Shown: one piece after another, positions 18,020 through 27,174 of the stretch | Layout: the number at the start of each line of letters is the position of its first letter | Numbering within the stretch: position 1 is the stretch's first letter | Program-made: the position numbers and the translations under genes | Assembly: GCA_016879935.1 (NCBI GenBank) | Contig: JAACJQ010000268.1 | Coordinates: forward strand, 1 to 47,326 | Reading direction: 5' to 3' | DNA: 47,326 bases | Origin: Archangiaceae bacterium | Lineage (GTDB): Bacteria; Myxococcota; Myxococcia; Myxococcales; Myxococcaceae | Notes under the pieces: generated by a model | Database searches by the model: none | What the model was told of the DNA's origin: nothing | What the model saw: only the letters and a program-made list of their open reading frames with translations

Positions 18020-18529
18020 TCACTTCGCGTCGAGCGCGAGCCCGTCGATGACCGCGATGGGTCCATCACAGGTCGCTTCGTGACAGGTGCGGCAGGCACG
18101 AACGACGTCGGAGTACGCGGCCTTCATGTCTGCGGGCTTCGCGTCGAGCGCCTTCACCTGGGCCAGGTAGTTCTGCGCCATCGCGTCGAACGCCTCGTTG
18201 CGGTCGCTCGCAGCGGTCGGCCAGGTGCAGCGAATCTTCCGGTGCTTCGCGAACAGCGTCGGCACCGGCTGGCCCGCGAGCACCTTCGACTTCGCGTCAC
18301 GCACGTCGTCCACCATCATGCGCATGTGCGTCGCGAGCTCGCTGGCGCCGTTCGGGTTGCGCTCCGAGGCGATGAGGTGGCCGGGGCTGCCGGGAACGCC
18401 GGGCACCAGCTTCGTCTCGAACGTGCAGTCATCGACGGGCGCAGGCGGTGGAGGCTGCGCGAGGGGTGCCTCCTCCTTCTTCGGGCACGCACAGAGCGTC
18501 AGGACCACCACGAGCGAGAACGAACGCAT
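18020..18529 (-). CDS. c-type cytochrome-like lipoprotein (cytochrome c'-like)
   Basis: A 169-residue protein from ATG 18529. The N-terminus MRSFSLVVVLTLCACPKKEE is a lipoprotein signal with the lipidated Cys at 15, followed by a Pro-rich linker. Near the C-terminus is ACRTCHEATCDG: a CxxCH heme motif with Cys146, Cys149 and His150. One heme motif at the end of a mostly helical chain resembles the four-helix cytochrome c'/c556 group, but helix content was judged by eye. A role in envelope electron transfer or small-ligand binding is inferred. It lies just upstream of a four-span membrane protein in the same direction. Confidence 0.7.
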   Translation of the reverse strand: MRSFSLVVVLTLCACPKKEEAPLAQPPPPAPVDDCTFETKLVPGVPGSPGHLIASERNPNGASELATHMRMMVDDVRDAKSKVLAGQPVPTLFAKHRKIRCTWPTAASDRNEAFDAMAQNYLAQVKALDAKPADMKAAYSDVVRACRTCHEATCDGPIAVIDGLALDAK

Positions 18530-18600
18530 GGGTCCCTCGTAGCGGAAGTCGCGACGTGTTTCCGCTTCAGGGTGAAGGCATGGGTCGGCAAGCTCGGGGC

Positions 18601-20949
18601 ATGTCCGACTCCGCTGGGCTGTTGAAGCGGGCCTCGAAGGCTGCCTCGGTGACCGACGCGCTCGAGAAGCTCGTGCTCGTTTGGCAGGTGCGGCCGACGC
18701 GGGAGCTCGAAGACGCCATCGTCGCGCTCGATGCAACGGTGACGCCCTTCGAAGGCGACACGAAGGCGTTCAAGGCGGCCGCGAAGAAGGCGACGGCGAG
18801 CGACCGCGGCGCACTGCTCGCCAGTGTCACCAAAGGCACGCTCGCCGACGCGCAGGCCCGGCTCGAAGCGGTGACGACCTGGTCGAGAGACCCACGAACG
18901 TCGCGCACGCTCGTGCAGTTGCTCTCGGGCGTTCCCTGGTCGTCGGACTCGTCGAAGCCCGCGTGGACCGCTGCGTTCGCGTTGATGGTGAAACAGAACG
19001 ACGCGCGGTTCGTGACGCTCGCGAAGGAGCTGCCCTCGAAGTGGAAGGTGCGCTCGTCGATGCAGGGCTGGCTCGAGCGGGCATTCGCGCGGGCCGTGGA
19101 GACGCTGGAGCCGGTCGAGGTGACCGCGACGGCCGAAGAGAAGAAGAGCCTCGACGCGGTGGTGAAGGCGTTCGCGGCCGCGAAGCCGAAGAAGACCGTG
19201 GGTGGAAAAGACGAGCAGTCGCTGCTCGCTGCCATCTACGCGAACCCGGCCGACGACGCGCCGAGGCACGTGCTCGCCGATCTGCTGCAGGAGAAGAACG
19301 ACCCGCGCGGTGAGTTCATCGCGCTCCAGCTCGCGGGAGACGAGAAGGCGGCGAACAGACTGCTGAAGGCGAACGCGAAGAAGTGGCTCGGTGCGCTCGC
19401 GCCCGTGCTCGGAGCCGACGTCGAGTTCCGGCGCGGCTTCCCCGCCGTGGGCAAGACGAAGTTCCGTCATCAGGCCGACGCCGAGAAGTACGGCGGGCTC
19501 AGCGAGTGGGCGACGCTCGAGCAGCTCGAGTGGGGAACACCGACGCCGATTCCGAAAGGCCAGACGCCGTTCTGCCGCTTCATCGGGCCCTCGTTCCGTC
19601 ACCTGCGTCATGCCGAGGGGCCGTACCTGCCGAGCCTGCTCGAGGCGTCGGAGCCGTGGGGTCTCGAGTCACTCTCCGTCTCGGTCAGGGATTCGAACGA
19701 CGTGCGCACGCTCGGAGAGAAGCTGCCGACGCTCTTCCCGAAGTTGAAGCGCCTCGTGTTCTGGAACGCGAAGCCCGAGTGGCTGGCAGCGATGCCGAAC
19801 TCGAGCCAGCTCGACGAGCTTGGAACGGGCGGCTTCGTCGATGATTGGGCGCCACATTGGAGCGCGCTGCAGGGGCTCGGCGTGAAGACGCTGACCATCG
19901 TGGTCCGTCACCTCACAGGAGACTCGGCGTGGCGCTTCACGCGCGGGAGCGACGGCCGCTACTCGAAGCTCGTCGTCTCATACGAGGCGGCGATTCCGCC
20001 CCAGCAGCACCTCGACCTGGCCGCAGGACTTCCGGCGGGCTTTCTCGAATCGTTCGAGGTCGTCGCGGGCAAACGCGCGACGCCTCAGAGCGTCGCTGCC
20101 GTCACGAAGGCGCTTCAAGCTGCCGCGAAGAAGTTCGGCACCGCCGCTCCCGTGACGTCGAAGAAGACGACAGCCGAGCCGCGCGCGTTCATGCGTGTCT
20201 TCTCCGTCGACGAGACGGCCGACGGAGCGGTGCTCGTCGTCGACTACTCGGGTGCACAGCTGATCGACGCCGAGACCAACCGACTGGTCAGCAGCTTCGG
20301 CTGCAAGGGCGTGAGCGCCTCGGCGATGACGCTCGACGGAAGACACGTCGCAGTGCTCACCCGTGAGCTGAAGCTCTTCTCGCTGCCTGACTTTCGCGAG
20401 GTGTGGAGCTCGAAGGTCTCGGTCGAAGACTCGCGCGGCATGCAGGTGACGGAGGACTCGGTGTGGCACTTCGCGCGCACCGGCTCCGAACGCTACGACC
20501 TGAAGACGGGCAAGGTGCTCCAGAAGACGGGACCCGCCTCGCGCCTCATCGGGGTTTCACCGACGACGTGGCTCTCGCTCGGGTTCGGGCTCGCGCCAGC
20601 GGGCAAGCGGCCGAAGCTCGAGTTGCCTGGCGCGGCGGCCTGTCTGGTTCAGAACGAGCAGGTGCTGGTGGCCAGCGAAGCCAACGGCAAGGTGACCCTG
20701 ACGCTCTCGAGCGTGACGACGGGTGAGGCCCGCGGCCAGGCATCGTGTGCGGGCTCGCGCGTCGAACTCTTTCCATCGCGGAGCGGGCGGCTCGTCGCGG
20801 TGGCTCACGACAAAGGCTGCATCGTGCTGGACGTCTCGACGATGACGACGAAGGCCTTCGCGATGAAGAAGCTCAACGCTGCCGGGTTCACGCGCGACGA
20901 GAAGCACGTGCTGCTCGCGGCGCAGAAACTCGAGCGCCGGCCCCTCTGA
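18601..20949 (+). CDS. TIGR02996 repeat-companion domain protein
   Basis: A 782-residue protein from ATG 18601. Earlier in-frame starts run into the opposite-strand lipoprotein gene and lack family sequence. At about residues 205-235 it reads LLAAIYANPADDAPRHVLAD followed by LLQEKNDPRGEFIALQL, a good match to TIGR02996, a short domain found mainly in myxobacteria and planctomycetes. The next part has leucine-rich spacing (LEQLEWGTPTPIPKG, LKRLVFWNAKPEWLAAMPNS). The C-terminal 230 residues look like WD/PQQ-type blades (VLVVDYSGAQLIDAETNRLV, HVAVLTRELKLFSLPDF). No signal peptide is seen, so it is probably cytoplasmic. The function is unknown. Confidence 0.8.
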   Translation: MSDSAGLLKRASKAASVTDALEKLVLVWQVRPTRELEDAIVALDATVTPFEGDTKAFKAAAKKATASDRGALLASVTKGTLADAQARLEAVTTWSRDPRTSRTLVQLLSGVPWSSDSSKPAWTAAFALMVKQNDARFVTLAKELPSKWKVRSSMQGWLERAFARAVETLEPVEVTATAEEKKSLDAVVKAFAAAKPKKTVGGKDEQSLLAAIYANPADDAPRHVLADLLQEKNDPRGEFIALQLAGDEKAANRLLKANAKKWLGALAPVLGADVEFRRGFPAVGKTKFRHQADAEKYGGLSEWATLEQLEWGTPTPIPKGQTPFCRFIGPSFRHLRHAEGPYLPSLLEASEPWGLESLSVSVRDSNDVRTLGEKLPTLFPKLKRLVFWNAKPEWLAAMPNSSQLDELGTGGFVDDWAPHWSALQGLGVKTLTIVVRHLTGDSAWRFTRGSDGRYSKLVVSYEAAIPPQQHLDLAAGLPAGFLESFEVVAGKRATPQSVAAVTKALQAAAKKFGTAAPVTSKKTTAEPRAFMRVFSVDETADGAVLVVDYSGAQLIDAETNRLVSSFGCKGVSASAMTLDGRHVAVLTRELKLFSLPDFREVWSSKVSVEDSRGMQVTEDSVWHFARTGSERYDLKTGKVLQKTGPASRLIGVSPTTWLSLGFGLAPAGKRPKLELPGAAACLVQNEQVLVASEANGKVTLTLSSVTTGEARGQASCAGSRVELFPSRSGRLVAVAHDKGCIVLDVSTMTTKAFAMKKLNAAGFTRDEKHVLLAAQKLERRPL

Positions 20950-20950
20950 A

Positions 20951-21421
20951 TCACCAGGGTGTGCCGTCTTTGTGCGTGAAGCGCCAGACGCCGTCGACGA
21001 AGGTCGCGGCAAGATCGTCCTGCGGGTATTCGACCGTGTCGCCTGGCGAGCGGTCACCGACCTCGAGGTACACGACCTTCGCGGCAGAGCGGTTCACCAC
21101 CTGATGCGCGCCGCTCGCTGGAGAGAAGCCCGCGCACATGCCTGGTGAGAGCACCTGTTCTCCTGAACTCGTCACGAGCGTCGGCGTGCCCTCGAGCACG
21201 TAGAGAAACTCCTGCTGGCTCGAGTGCGCGTGGAGCAACGCCGACTGCGCTCCGGGCGCGAGCGTCGTGAGGTTCACGCCGAAGTGAGTGAGCCCGAACA
21301 GGTCGCCGAGCACGCGCTTCTCACGGCCTTCCATGCGCGCGGCGAACACGGGTGGGTAAACGGACTTCTTCGCGCGCGGAGGAATGTCGCTGGCGACGAC
21401 AGCGCTGGGTTTCGTGGTCAT
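20951..21421 (-). CDS. Cupin-domain protein
   Basis: A 156-residue small beta-barrel protein. The cupin motif 1 region is LLHAHSSQQEFLYVLEGTPT, and motif 2 is PGMCAGFSPASGAHQVVNRS. The candidate metal ligands are two His and one Glu in motif 1 and a His in motif 2. The C-terminus (DDLAATFVDGVWRFTHKDGT) resembles single-domain cupins sometimes annotated as XRE/cupin or sugar-binding proteins. The reaction is not readable. Its stop is one base from that of the TIGR02996 gene. The alpha/beta hydrolase gene starts divergently 96 bases away. Confidence 0.85.
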   Translation of the reverse strand: MTTKPSAVVASDIPPRAKKSVYPPVFAARMEGREKRVLGDLFGLTHFGVNLTTLAPGAQSALLHAHSSQQEFLYVLEGTPTLVTSSGEQVLSPGMCAGFSPASGAHQVVNRSAAKVVYLEVGDRSPGDTVEYPQDDLAATFVDGVWRFTHKDGTPW

Positions 21422-21517
21422 GCCGTGAGTGTGCGTCGCGGTTCGTGTGGCTGCCGCTCAAAGAGGTGCACGAACCGCTCACCCGTTTTCGGAGCGGGTG
21501 GGCCAGACTGCGGCCCC

Positions 21518-22389
21518 ATGCGCAGCGACGTCGTGTTGGCAGCCGATGGAACCCCCATCTCGATTCACACCCACGGCGACGGCGGCGGCCCGACGGTGCT
21601 GCTCACCAACGGCATCGGCACCACGGCGAACTTCTGGCGCTTCCTCATCGCCGACCTGAAGACCGATTACACCGTCGTTCACTGGGACTATCGCGGGCAC
21701 GGCCAGACGCCGGTCGCGACCTCGGGTGACTACACGCTCCACACGCACGCTGATGACCTCGCGCGCGTGACGCGCCACGTGATGAAGCGCGAGGGCAGAC
21801 CGCCCGTGCACGTCGCGTTCTCGATGGGCGTCGCGTGCTGCTCGAGCTGTATCGGAGTCAACCCGAGCTCGTTCGCGCGATGGCGCTCATCGCAGGAGCC
21901 CCCGACGCGCCGGGCACCGGCACCTGGCTGTTCCGCGCTCCGGGGAGTCTCGCGGCGCTTCGTGCGGCCGTGGCGCTCAGTACGCCCGTCGTGCCGCTCG
22001 CTGCGCCGTTCGTGAAGGCGTTTCTCCGCTCACGGTTGCCGTTTCCCCTCGCGCGAATGGCCGGGGTGCTTCGGGCCGGTGCGTCACGTCACGACATCGA
22101 CGAGTTTCTGGCCGGCGTCGCCGCGATGGATCCACTCGCGTACTGGAAGACGCTGCGCGGGTTGCTCGGTGCGAAGGGCTCCGACGTGTTGCCGAGCGTG
22201 TCGGTGCCCACGCTCATCGTCGCCGCCGCGCAGGACATGCTCATGCCGGTCGCACAGCTCGAGGCGATGCGACGTGGGTTGCCGAACGCCAAGTTCGTGT
22301 TGATTCAAGACGCCGGCCACGCCGGTCTCGTCGAGAAGGGCCCCGAGATGGCGGCCGCCGTGCGCGAGCTGCTCGGCTCCGTGCATTGA
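21518..22389 (+). pseudogene. Alpha/beta hydrolase, broken by a one-base frameshift
   Basis: Two adjoining frames make one alpha/beta hydrolase of about 290 residues. The first starts at ATG 21518 (VLAADGTPISIHTHGDG, NGIGTTANFW, HWDYRGHGQTP) and runs to the nucleophile elbow AFSMGVA (Ser102). The second continues from about 21835 with LLELYRSQPELVRAMALIAG and carries the acid candidate in VAAAQDMLMP and the His in QDAGHAG. The change is from frame 2 to frame 1 at 21833-21836, right after SMGVA. One extra base there, for example a second G, would restore GVAVLLELY. The gene is either a recent pseudogene or intact with a sequence error. The first Gly of GxSxG is Ala. Its stop is 8 bases from that of ureG. 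Confidence 0.8.
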
Positions 22390-22397
22390 GCGGAAGG

Positions 22398-23159
22398 TCA
22401 CGCGCCCGCGTTCAGCTGCTTCGCCGCGCGCGTCACCGCTTCCCGCCAGGCGCCGATGATCTGCCTGCAGATGTCGTCGACGCCCACGCCCTTCGTCACC
22501 TGCGCGAACACCGTCGGCCCATCGCCCCGCATCTTCTTCGCGTCGCGCGCCATCACCTCGAGGTTCGCACCCACGAGCGGCGCGAGGTCGGTCTTGTTGA
22601 TGACGAGCAGGTCTGACTGCGTGATGCCGGGGCCGCCCTTGCGCGGCACCTTGTCTCCGCCCGCCACGTCGATGACGTACACGGTGTAGTCGACGAGCTC
22701 GCGACTGTACTGCGCGGCCAGGTTGTCACCGCCGGACTCGACGAGGAGCAGCTCGGGCTTCACCGCGCGCATCAGGTCTTCGAGCGCGAGCAGGTTCGGC
22801 GTGATGTCTTCGCGAATCGCCGCGTGCGGGCAGCCACCCGTCTCGACCGCGCGAATGCGCTCGTTCGGCAGCGCCTGGTTGCGCATGAGAAACTCGGCGT
22901 CCTCCTTCGTGAAGATGTCGTTGGTGACGGCGCCGAGCGACACGTCGTCTCGCAGCGCGCGACACAGCGCGAGCATGAGCGCGGTCTTTCCGCTCCCGAC
23001 GGGCCCGCCGATGCCGACCGTGAACGCACGTTTCGTGTAGTCGCGGTTCAGCGGAGCGTCGCGCTCGTGAAAGAGGCCGGGGTGCAGCCAGTGCTCGTGC
23101 GTGTGGCCGTGTTCACCGTCGTGCGAGTGCGGGCCGAGTCCGTCGTGGTCGTGGCTCAT
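22398..23159 (-). CDS. ureG: Urease accessory GTPase UreG with His-rich N-terminus
   Basis: A 253-residue GTPase that couples GTP hydrolysis to nickel delivery into urease. The P-loop [10 protein letters not shown] has Lys58, the nickel-binding Cys-Pro-His is in [13 protein letters not shown], and the guanine-specificity motif is NKTD. The first 31 residues contain ten His (starting [20 protein letters not shown]), an extension that typical UreG lacks. Because no ureE is present, this His tail may store or donate nickel in its place; that is inference from composition and gene absence. It is the last gene of the operon, 12 bases after ureF. Confidence 0.95.
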   Translation of the reverse strand: MSHDHDGLGPHSHDGEHGHTHEHWLHPGLFHERDAPLNRDYTKRAFTVGIGGPVGSGKTALMLALCRALRDDVSLGAVTNDIFTKEDAEFLMRNQALPNERIRAVETGGCPHAAIREDITPNLLALEDLMRAVKPELLLVESGGDNLAAQYSRELVDYTVYVIDVAGGDKVPRKGGPGITQSDLLVINKTDLAPLVGANLEVMARDAKKMRGDGPTVFAQVTKGVGVDDICRQIIGAWREAVTRAAKQLNAGA

Positions 23160-23171
23160 GGTGCGGTCCTC

Positions 23172-23804
23172 TCAAGATTGAAACAGGCGCGAGTACAGCC
23201 GGTCGTGCGCCGACTGTGCGAGGTCGAGCAGCGGCGCAGTGCTGGTCGCGTCGTTCGCGGTGAAGTCCTTCGTCTCGTTCAACGCTTCGTCCATCACAGG
23301 GTGCAGCTCGAGCAACACCCGCTGCGCGCGAAGCGGTCCCGCTCCACCCAGCCGGACGATCGCCGACAACGCCGCGCGCGTGACACCGAAGAGAAACAAC
23401 CGCCGCGCATCGGCCAGCGTGAAACCCTCGGCCTTCAGCGTGTGCCCCATCGCCACCGCGACGTGACCGAACGGCAACGCGCCACGCAGCGCCTCGTTCG
23501 CGAACGTCGCCTCGGCCGCCAGCAAGAACGCCTGCCCCTGCGCCCGGCTCGCGCGGTTCGCCACCTGACTCGAGAGGAACACGTCGCACGCTGCATCGGC
23601 CTCCACCGCCGAGCGCAGGAACGCGTCGTTCAGAAACGGGAGCGCACTCGACGCCGCGCTCCACACGAGTTCACGCAGCCGCAGCACCAGCGCGTCTTCA
23701 CCCTTCAGCAGGCCCAGCTGCCGCAACGCCTCGAAGCCCGCCGAGTGCGCGAACGAGCCCGCAGGGAACGCGGAGTCAGCGAGCTGGAGGAGGCGCGAGT
23801 CCAT
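23172..23804 (-). CDS. ureF: Urease accessory protein UreF
   Basis: A 210-residue all-helical accessory protein. The N-terminal signature LLQLADSAFPAGSFAHSAGF is the conserved UreF opening. Downstream MGHTLKAEG and FGVTRAALSAIVRLG match the family's middle and dimer regions. UreF binds UreD on apo-urease and recruits UreG to form the activation complex. The gene begins two bases after the ureC stop, and ureG follows after 12 bases, so all are on one transcript. Length and motifs are normal, with no sign of decay. Confidence 0.93.
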   Translation of the reverse strand: MDSRLLQLADSAFPAGSFAHSAGFEALRQLGLLKGEDALVLRLRELVWSAASSALPFLNDAFLRSAVEADAACDVFLSSQVANRASRAQGQAFLLAAEATFANEALRGALPFGHVAVAMGHTLKAEGFTLADARRLFLFGVTRAALSAIVRLGGAGPLRAQRVLLELHPVMDEALNETKDFTANDATSTAPLLDLAQSAHDRLYSRLFQS

Positions 23805-23806
23805 CG

Positions 23807-25519
23807 TCAGAACAGGAAGTACTTCTGCGCGAGCGGCAACACGTCGGCGGGCGCACAGGTGAGCAGCACGCCGTCAGCCCGCACCTCGTATGTCTCGGGG
23901 TCGACCTGCAGCTTCGGCAGCGCGTCGTTCAGCTTCATGTCCTTCTTGCCGAGGCCGCGGCAGCCGCGCACCGCGACGACGCTCTTCTGCAGCCCATACC
24001 GCGCGCCCACCCTGCCCTGCTCCGCGGCCTGCGACACGAACGCGAGGCTCGTCTTCGCGCCCGCGTTCCCAAAGCCGCCGAACATCGGCCGCATGCGCAC
24101 CGGCTCGGGCGTCGGAATGGAGGCGTTCGCGTCACCCATCTGCGCCCACGCGATGAAGCCACCCTTGATGACCAGCTCGGGCTTCACGCCGAAGAACGCC
24201 GGCCGCCACAGGACCAGGTCGGCGAGCTTTCCCACTTCGACCGAGCCCACGTGCTCCGAGACGCCGTGCGCGATGGCCGGGTTGATCGTGTACTTCGCGA
24301 CGTAGCGGCGAATGCGCAGGTTGTCGTCGTGCACGTCTCCCGCGAGCCGGCCACGCTGCAGCTTCATCTTGTGCGCCGTCTGCCAGGTGCGCGTGATGAC
24401 CTCACCGACGCGGCCCATCGCCTGACTGTCGGACGAGAGCATCGAGATGGCGCCGAGGTCGTGGAGGATGTCTTCGGCCGCGATGGTCTCTCCCCGAATG
24501 CGGCTCTCGGCGAACGCCACGTCTTCGGGCAGCGATGGGTCGAGGTGGTGACACACCAGCAACATGTCGAGGTGCTCATCGAGCGTGTTCACCGTGAACG
24601 GTCGCGTCGGGTTCGTCGACGACGGCAGCACGTTCGGCTCACCACACACCTGGATGATGTCGGGCGCGTGCCCGCCGCCTGCGCCTTCGGAGTGGTACGT
24701 GTGAATCGTGCGGCCCTTGAAGGCCGCGATGGAGTCGTCGACGAAGCCCGACTCGTTGAGCGTGTCGGTGTGAATCGTCACCTGCACGTCGAAGCGCTCG
24801 GCCACCTCGAGGCACGTGTCGATGGCCGCAGGCGTGGTGCCCCAGTCTTCGTGCAGCTTCAGCCCGAGCGCGCCCGCCTCGAGAATGTCGGCGAGCCCTT
24901 CGGGACGCGAGGTGTTGCCCTTGCCCGTGAAGCCGAAGTTCATCGGGAACGCGTCGGTCGCCTGCAGCATGAGGCGCAACTGCTCCGGCGACGGCGTGCA
25001 CGTCGTCGCGTTGGTGCCCGTCGCGGGGCCCGTGCCACCGCCAATGAAGGTGGTGACGCCGCTCGCGAGCGCGACCTCGATCTGCTGCGGCGCGATGAAG
25101 TGAATGTGCGAGTCGATGCCGCCGGCCGTGACGACGTGGCCTTCGCCCGCGATGACCTCGGTCGTCACACCGACGACCATGCCCTTCGTCACGCCCGCCA
25201 TCACGTCGGGGTTGCCGGCCTTGCCGAGCCCGACGATGCGGCCGTGTTTGATGCCGACGTCGCACTTGAAGATGCCGGTCCAGTCGATGACGAGCGCGTT
25301 GGTGATGACGACGTCGAGCGCGTCCTTCGCCGGCACGCCCGCGGCCTGGCCCATGCCGTCGCGCAGCACCTTGCCGCCGCCGAACTTGCACTCGTCGCCG
25401 TAGACGGTGGCGTCTCGCTCGACGCGCGCGACGAGGCCCGTGTCTCCCAGCCGCACCGTGTCGCCCGTCGTGGGCCCGAAGATGTCGGCGTAGCTCGAGC
25501 GCTTGAAGAGAAAGCTCAT
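23807..25519 (-). CDS. ureC: Urease alpha (catalytic) subunit UreC
   Basis: A full-length 570-residue catalytic subunit, which hydrolyses urea to ammonia and carbamate. Nickel-site residues are all visible: HIH in [12 protein letters not shown], the carbamylated Lys in GLKLHEDWG, His in TIHTDTLNE and [17 protein letters not shown], and the Asp in SSDSQAMGR. The mobile flap has the active-site Cys and His in [17 protein letters not shown]. The start ATG (25517-25519) overlaps the stop of ureAB in a 4-base overlap, so translation is coupled. Nothing suggests loss of activity. Confidence 0.97.
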   Translation of the reverse strand: MSFLFKRSSYADIFGPTTGDTVRLGDTGLVARVERDATVYGDECKFGGGKVLRDGMGQAAGVPAKDALDVVITNALVIDWTGIFKCDVGIKHGRIVGLGKAGNPDVMAGVTKGMVVGVTTEVIAGEGHVVTAGGIDSHIHFIAPQQIEVALASGVTTFIGGGTGPATGTNATTCTPSPEQLRLMLQATDAFPMNFGFTGKGNTSRPEGLADILEAGALGLKLHEDWGTTPAAIDTCLEVAERFDVQVTIHTDTLNESGFVDDSIAAFKGRTIHTYHSEGAGGGHAPDIIQVCGEPNVLPSSTNPTRPFTVNTLDEHLDMLLVCHHLDPSLPEDVAFAESRIRGETIAAEDILHDLGAISMLSSDSQAMGRVGEVITRTWQTAHKMKLQRGRLAGDVHDDNLRIRRYVAKYTINPAIAHGVSEHVGSVEVGKLADLVLWRPAFFGVKPELVIKGGFIAWAQMGDANASIPTPEPVRMRPMFGGFGNAGAKTSLAFVSQAAEQGRVGARYGLQKSVVAVRGCRGLGKKDMKLNDALPKLQVDPETYEVRADGVLLTCAPADVLPLAQKYFLF

Positions 25520-26277
25520 GGCGTCACCTTGCCGTTCGAGAAGCCGAGGTGGCCGATGCGCTCCATCGCCGCGTCGTGCTGCGTGCTGACCGGCCCATCG
25601 ACGAGCGCGTTGCCGCCACGCACGACGCGCGCACCGGCGATCTCCACCAGCGACACCGAGCGCGTCTCTCCAGGCTCGAAGCGCACCGCCGTGCCCGCGG
25701 GAATGTCGAGGCGCATGCCGAGTGTCGCTGCTCGGTCGAAGGCCAGCGCGCGGTTCGTCTCGATGAAGTGGTAGTGGCTGCCGACCTGAATCGGCCGGTC
25801 GCCCGTGTTCGTCACCGCCACCACGATGGAGCGCCGCCCCGCGTTCAGCTCGACCGAACCCTCGACCGTCTGCACGAGGCCCGGCACGTCGACCGTCGGC
25901 GCGACGTGAAACTTCTCGTTCGGCGGAATCGGGAGGAACGAGCCGTAGAGCGCGAGCGAGAGGTCGCCGTACTCGGCGGCGACGGGGTGGTGCACCGTCA
26001 CCAGCTTCGACCCATCGGGGAACGTGCCTTCGACCTGCACCTCGGTGACGAGCTCGGCCACGCCGTCCATCACGTTGCGCCGCCCGAGCAGCTTCTTGCC
26101 AAGGTCCATCAACTCGACGACGCGGCGACCGTCACGAATGAACTCGAGCAGCTGCGTCGCCAGCAGCGCGACCGTCTCGGGGTAGTTGAGCCGCAGCCCC
26201 CGCGCGAGCCGCTTCTGCGCGAGCACTCCAGCCTGATGCAGCACCAGCTTGTCGATCTCTTGCGGAGTGAGCTTCAC
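25516..26277 (-). CDS. ureAB: Fused urease gamma-beta subunit (UreA-UreB)
   Basis: A 253-residue single chain containing both small subunits. Residues 1-100 are UreA ([48 protein letters not shown]). After a linker, residues of about 140-240 are UreB ([60 protein letters not shown]). Most bacteria encode these separately; fusion is best known from Helicobacter. It overlaps ureC by four bases. The product should assemble with UreC into the urease core. Confidence 0.95.
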   Translation of the reverse strand: MKLTPQEIDKLVLHQAGVLAQKRLARGLRLNYPETVALLATQLLEFIRDGRRVVELMDLGKKLLGRRNVMDGVAELVTEVQVEGTFPDGSKLVTVHHPVAAEYGDLSLALYGSFLPIPPNEKFHVAPTVDVPGLVQTVEGSVELNAGRRSIVVAVTNTGDRPIQVGSHYHFIETNRALAFDRAATLGMRLDIPAGTAVRFEPGETRSVSLVEIAGARVVRGGNALVDGPVSTQHDAAMERIGHLGFSNGKVTP

Positions 26278-26345
26278 GCCGCCTGATTAGCACCGGTGCC
26301 GCAATGCGTCACACGCGCACGTCTTCGAGGGCGGGGCTCTCTGGG

Positions 26346-27167
26346 TCACCACTTCCGAGCCCACGGGTCTTCGTCGAGGGCGAGCACGAGCGCCTCGGTG
26401 AGGAGTTCCCGCATCGTCGACACCAGCGCGGCCGTCGTCGGAGCTCCCAGCCGCAGCACGAGCCCCCACGGCCAGCGGCTCGACGTCACCAGCGTCGTCG
26501 GCAACCGCTCGAGCGGCATCGCGGTGATGCGCGCGTGCAACGGGTCGAGCAGCGGGTCGAACCGCGGGCCAATCAGCACCACCGTCGACATCACCTCCAC
26601 GCCAGAGAGGCGCGCCTCGAGCGAACCGTGCCGTGGCGACAACGTCTGTGCGTCGACGAAACGCGACACGCCCTTCGACGAGATGGAGAGGCGCAGCTCG
26701 AGTGACTCCATCGCCCAACGCTCGCCGCTCGCGACCCGCCCTGCCGTGAAGGAGTCGACGCACACCAGCGACGCGCCTTCGTCGAGGTGGAACTGTTGCC
26801 GCTGCGAGAGCCGCGAACCCGCGAACGCCATCAGCGGGTCGGGCCAGCTCACCAGCGTCGCGCCCGGCTTCACGCGGGCCGTCAGCGCGAACGAGCTGGT
26901 CGTCGCGCGGTACACCTTGCCCGCGGCCTGCGACGAGAGGAACGCCACCGCGCCTTCACCGACCTCGACCTCGAGCGAGAGCGCGTCTTCGGTGACGAAG
27001 CCTCCGCCGAGGCTCGACTGGTACACCCACGCGCCCTGTCCCCGATTCTGCGGCGTGAGCAGCTTCAGCGGGCCCTGGCCTCGGGCCGACGTCACCACCG
27101 AGCGGTCGAGCACCCGCTCGACGACGAGTCGCGCTGAGTCGTTCACGTTCCGAAGTTCGGTGACCAA
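26346..27167 (-). CDS. ureD: Urease accessory protein UreD (UreH)
   Basis: A 273-residue accessory protein, the scaffold that first binds apo-urease and then UreF and UreG. Family marks include LLTPQNRGQGAWVYQSSLGG, then FLSSQAAGKVYR (the family SQxxxKVYR-like segment), and WPDPLMAFAGSRLSQRQQF. The apparent start is TTG at 27167 with no good ribosome-binding site; GTG 27146 is an alternative. Only 7 bases separate it from the stop of the upstream Gly/Ser-rich lipoprotein, so read-through from that gene is likely unless a promoter lies inside it. A 68-base gap precedes ureAB. Confidence 0.9.
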   Translation of the reverse strand: MVTELRNVNDSARLVVERVLDRSVVTSARGQGPLKLLTPQNRGQGAWVYQSSLGGGFVTEDALSLEVEVGEGAVAFLSSQAAGKVYRATTSSFALTARVKPGATLVSWPDPLMAFAGSRLSQRQQFHLDEGASLVCVDSFTAGRVASGERWAMESLELRLSISSKGVSRFVDAQTLSPRHGSLEARLSGVEVMSTVVLIGPRFDPLLDPLHARITAMPLERLPTTLVTSSRWPWGLVLRLGAPTTAALVSTMRELLTEALVLALDEDPWARKW

Positions 27168-27174
27168 GGGTGTT

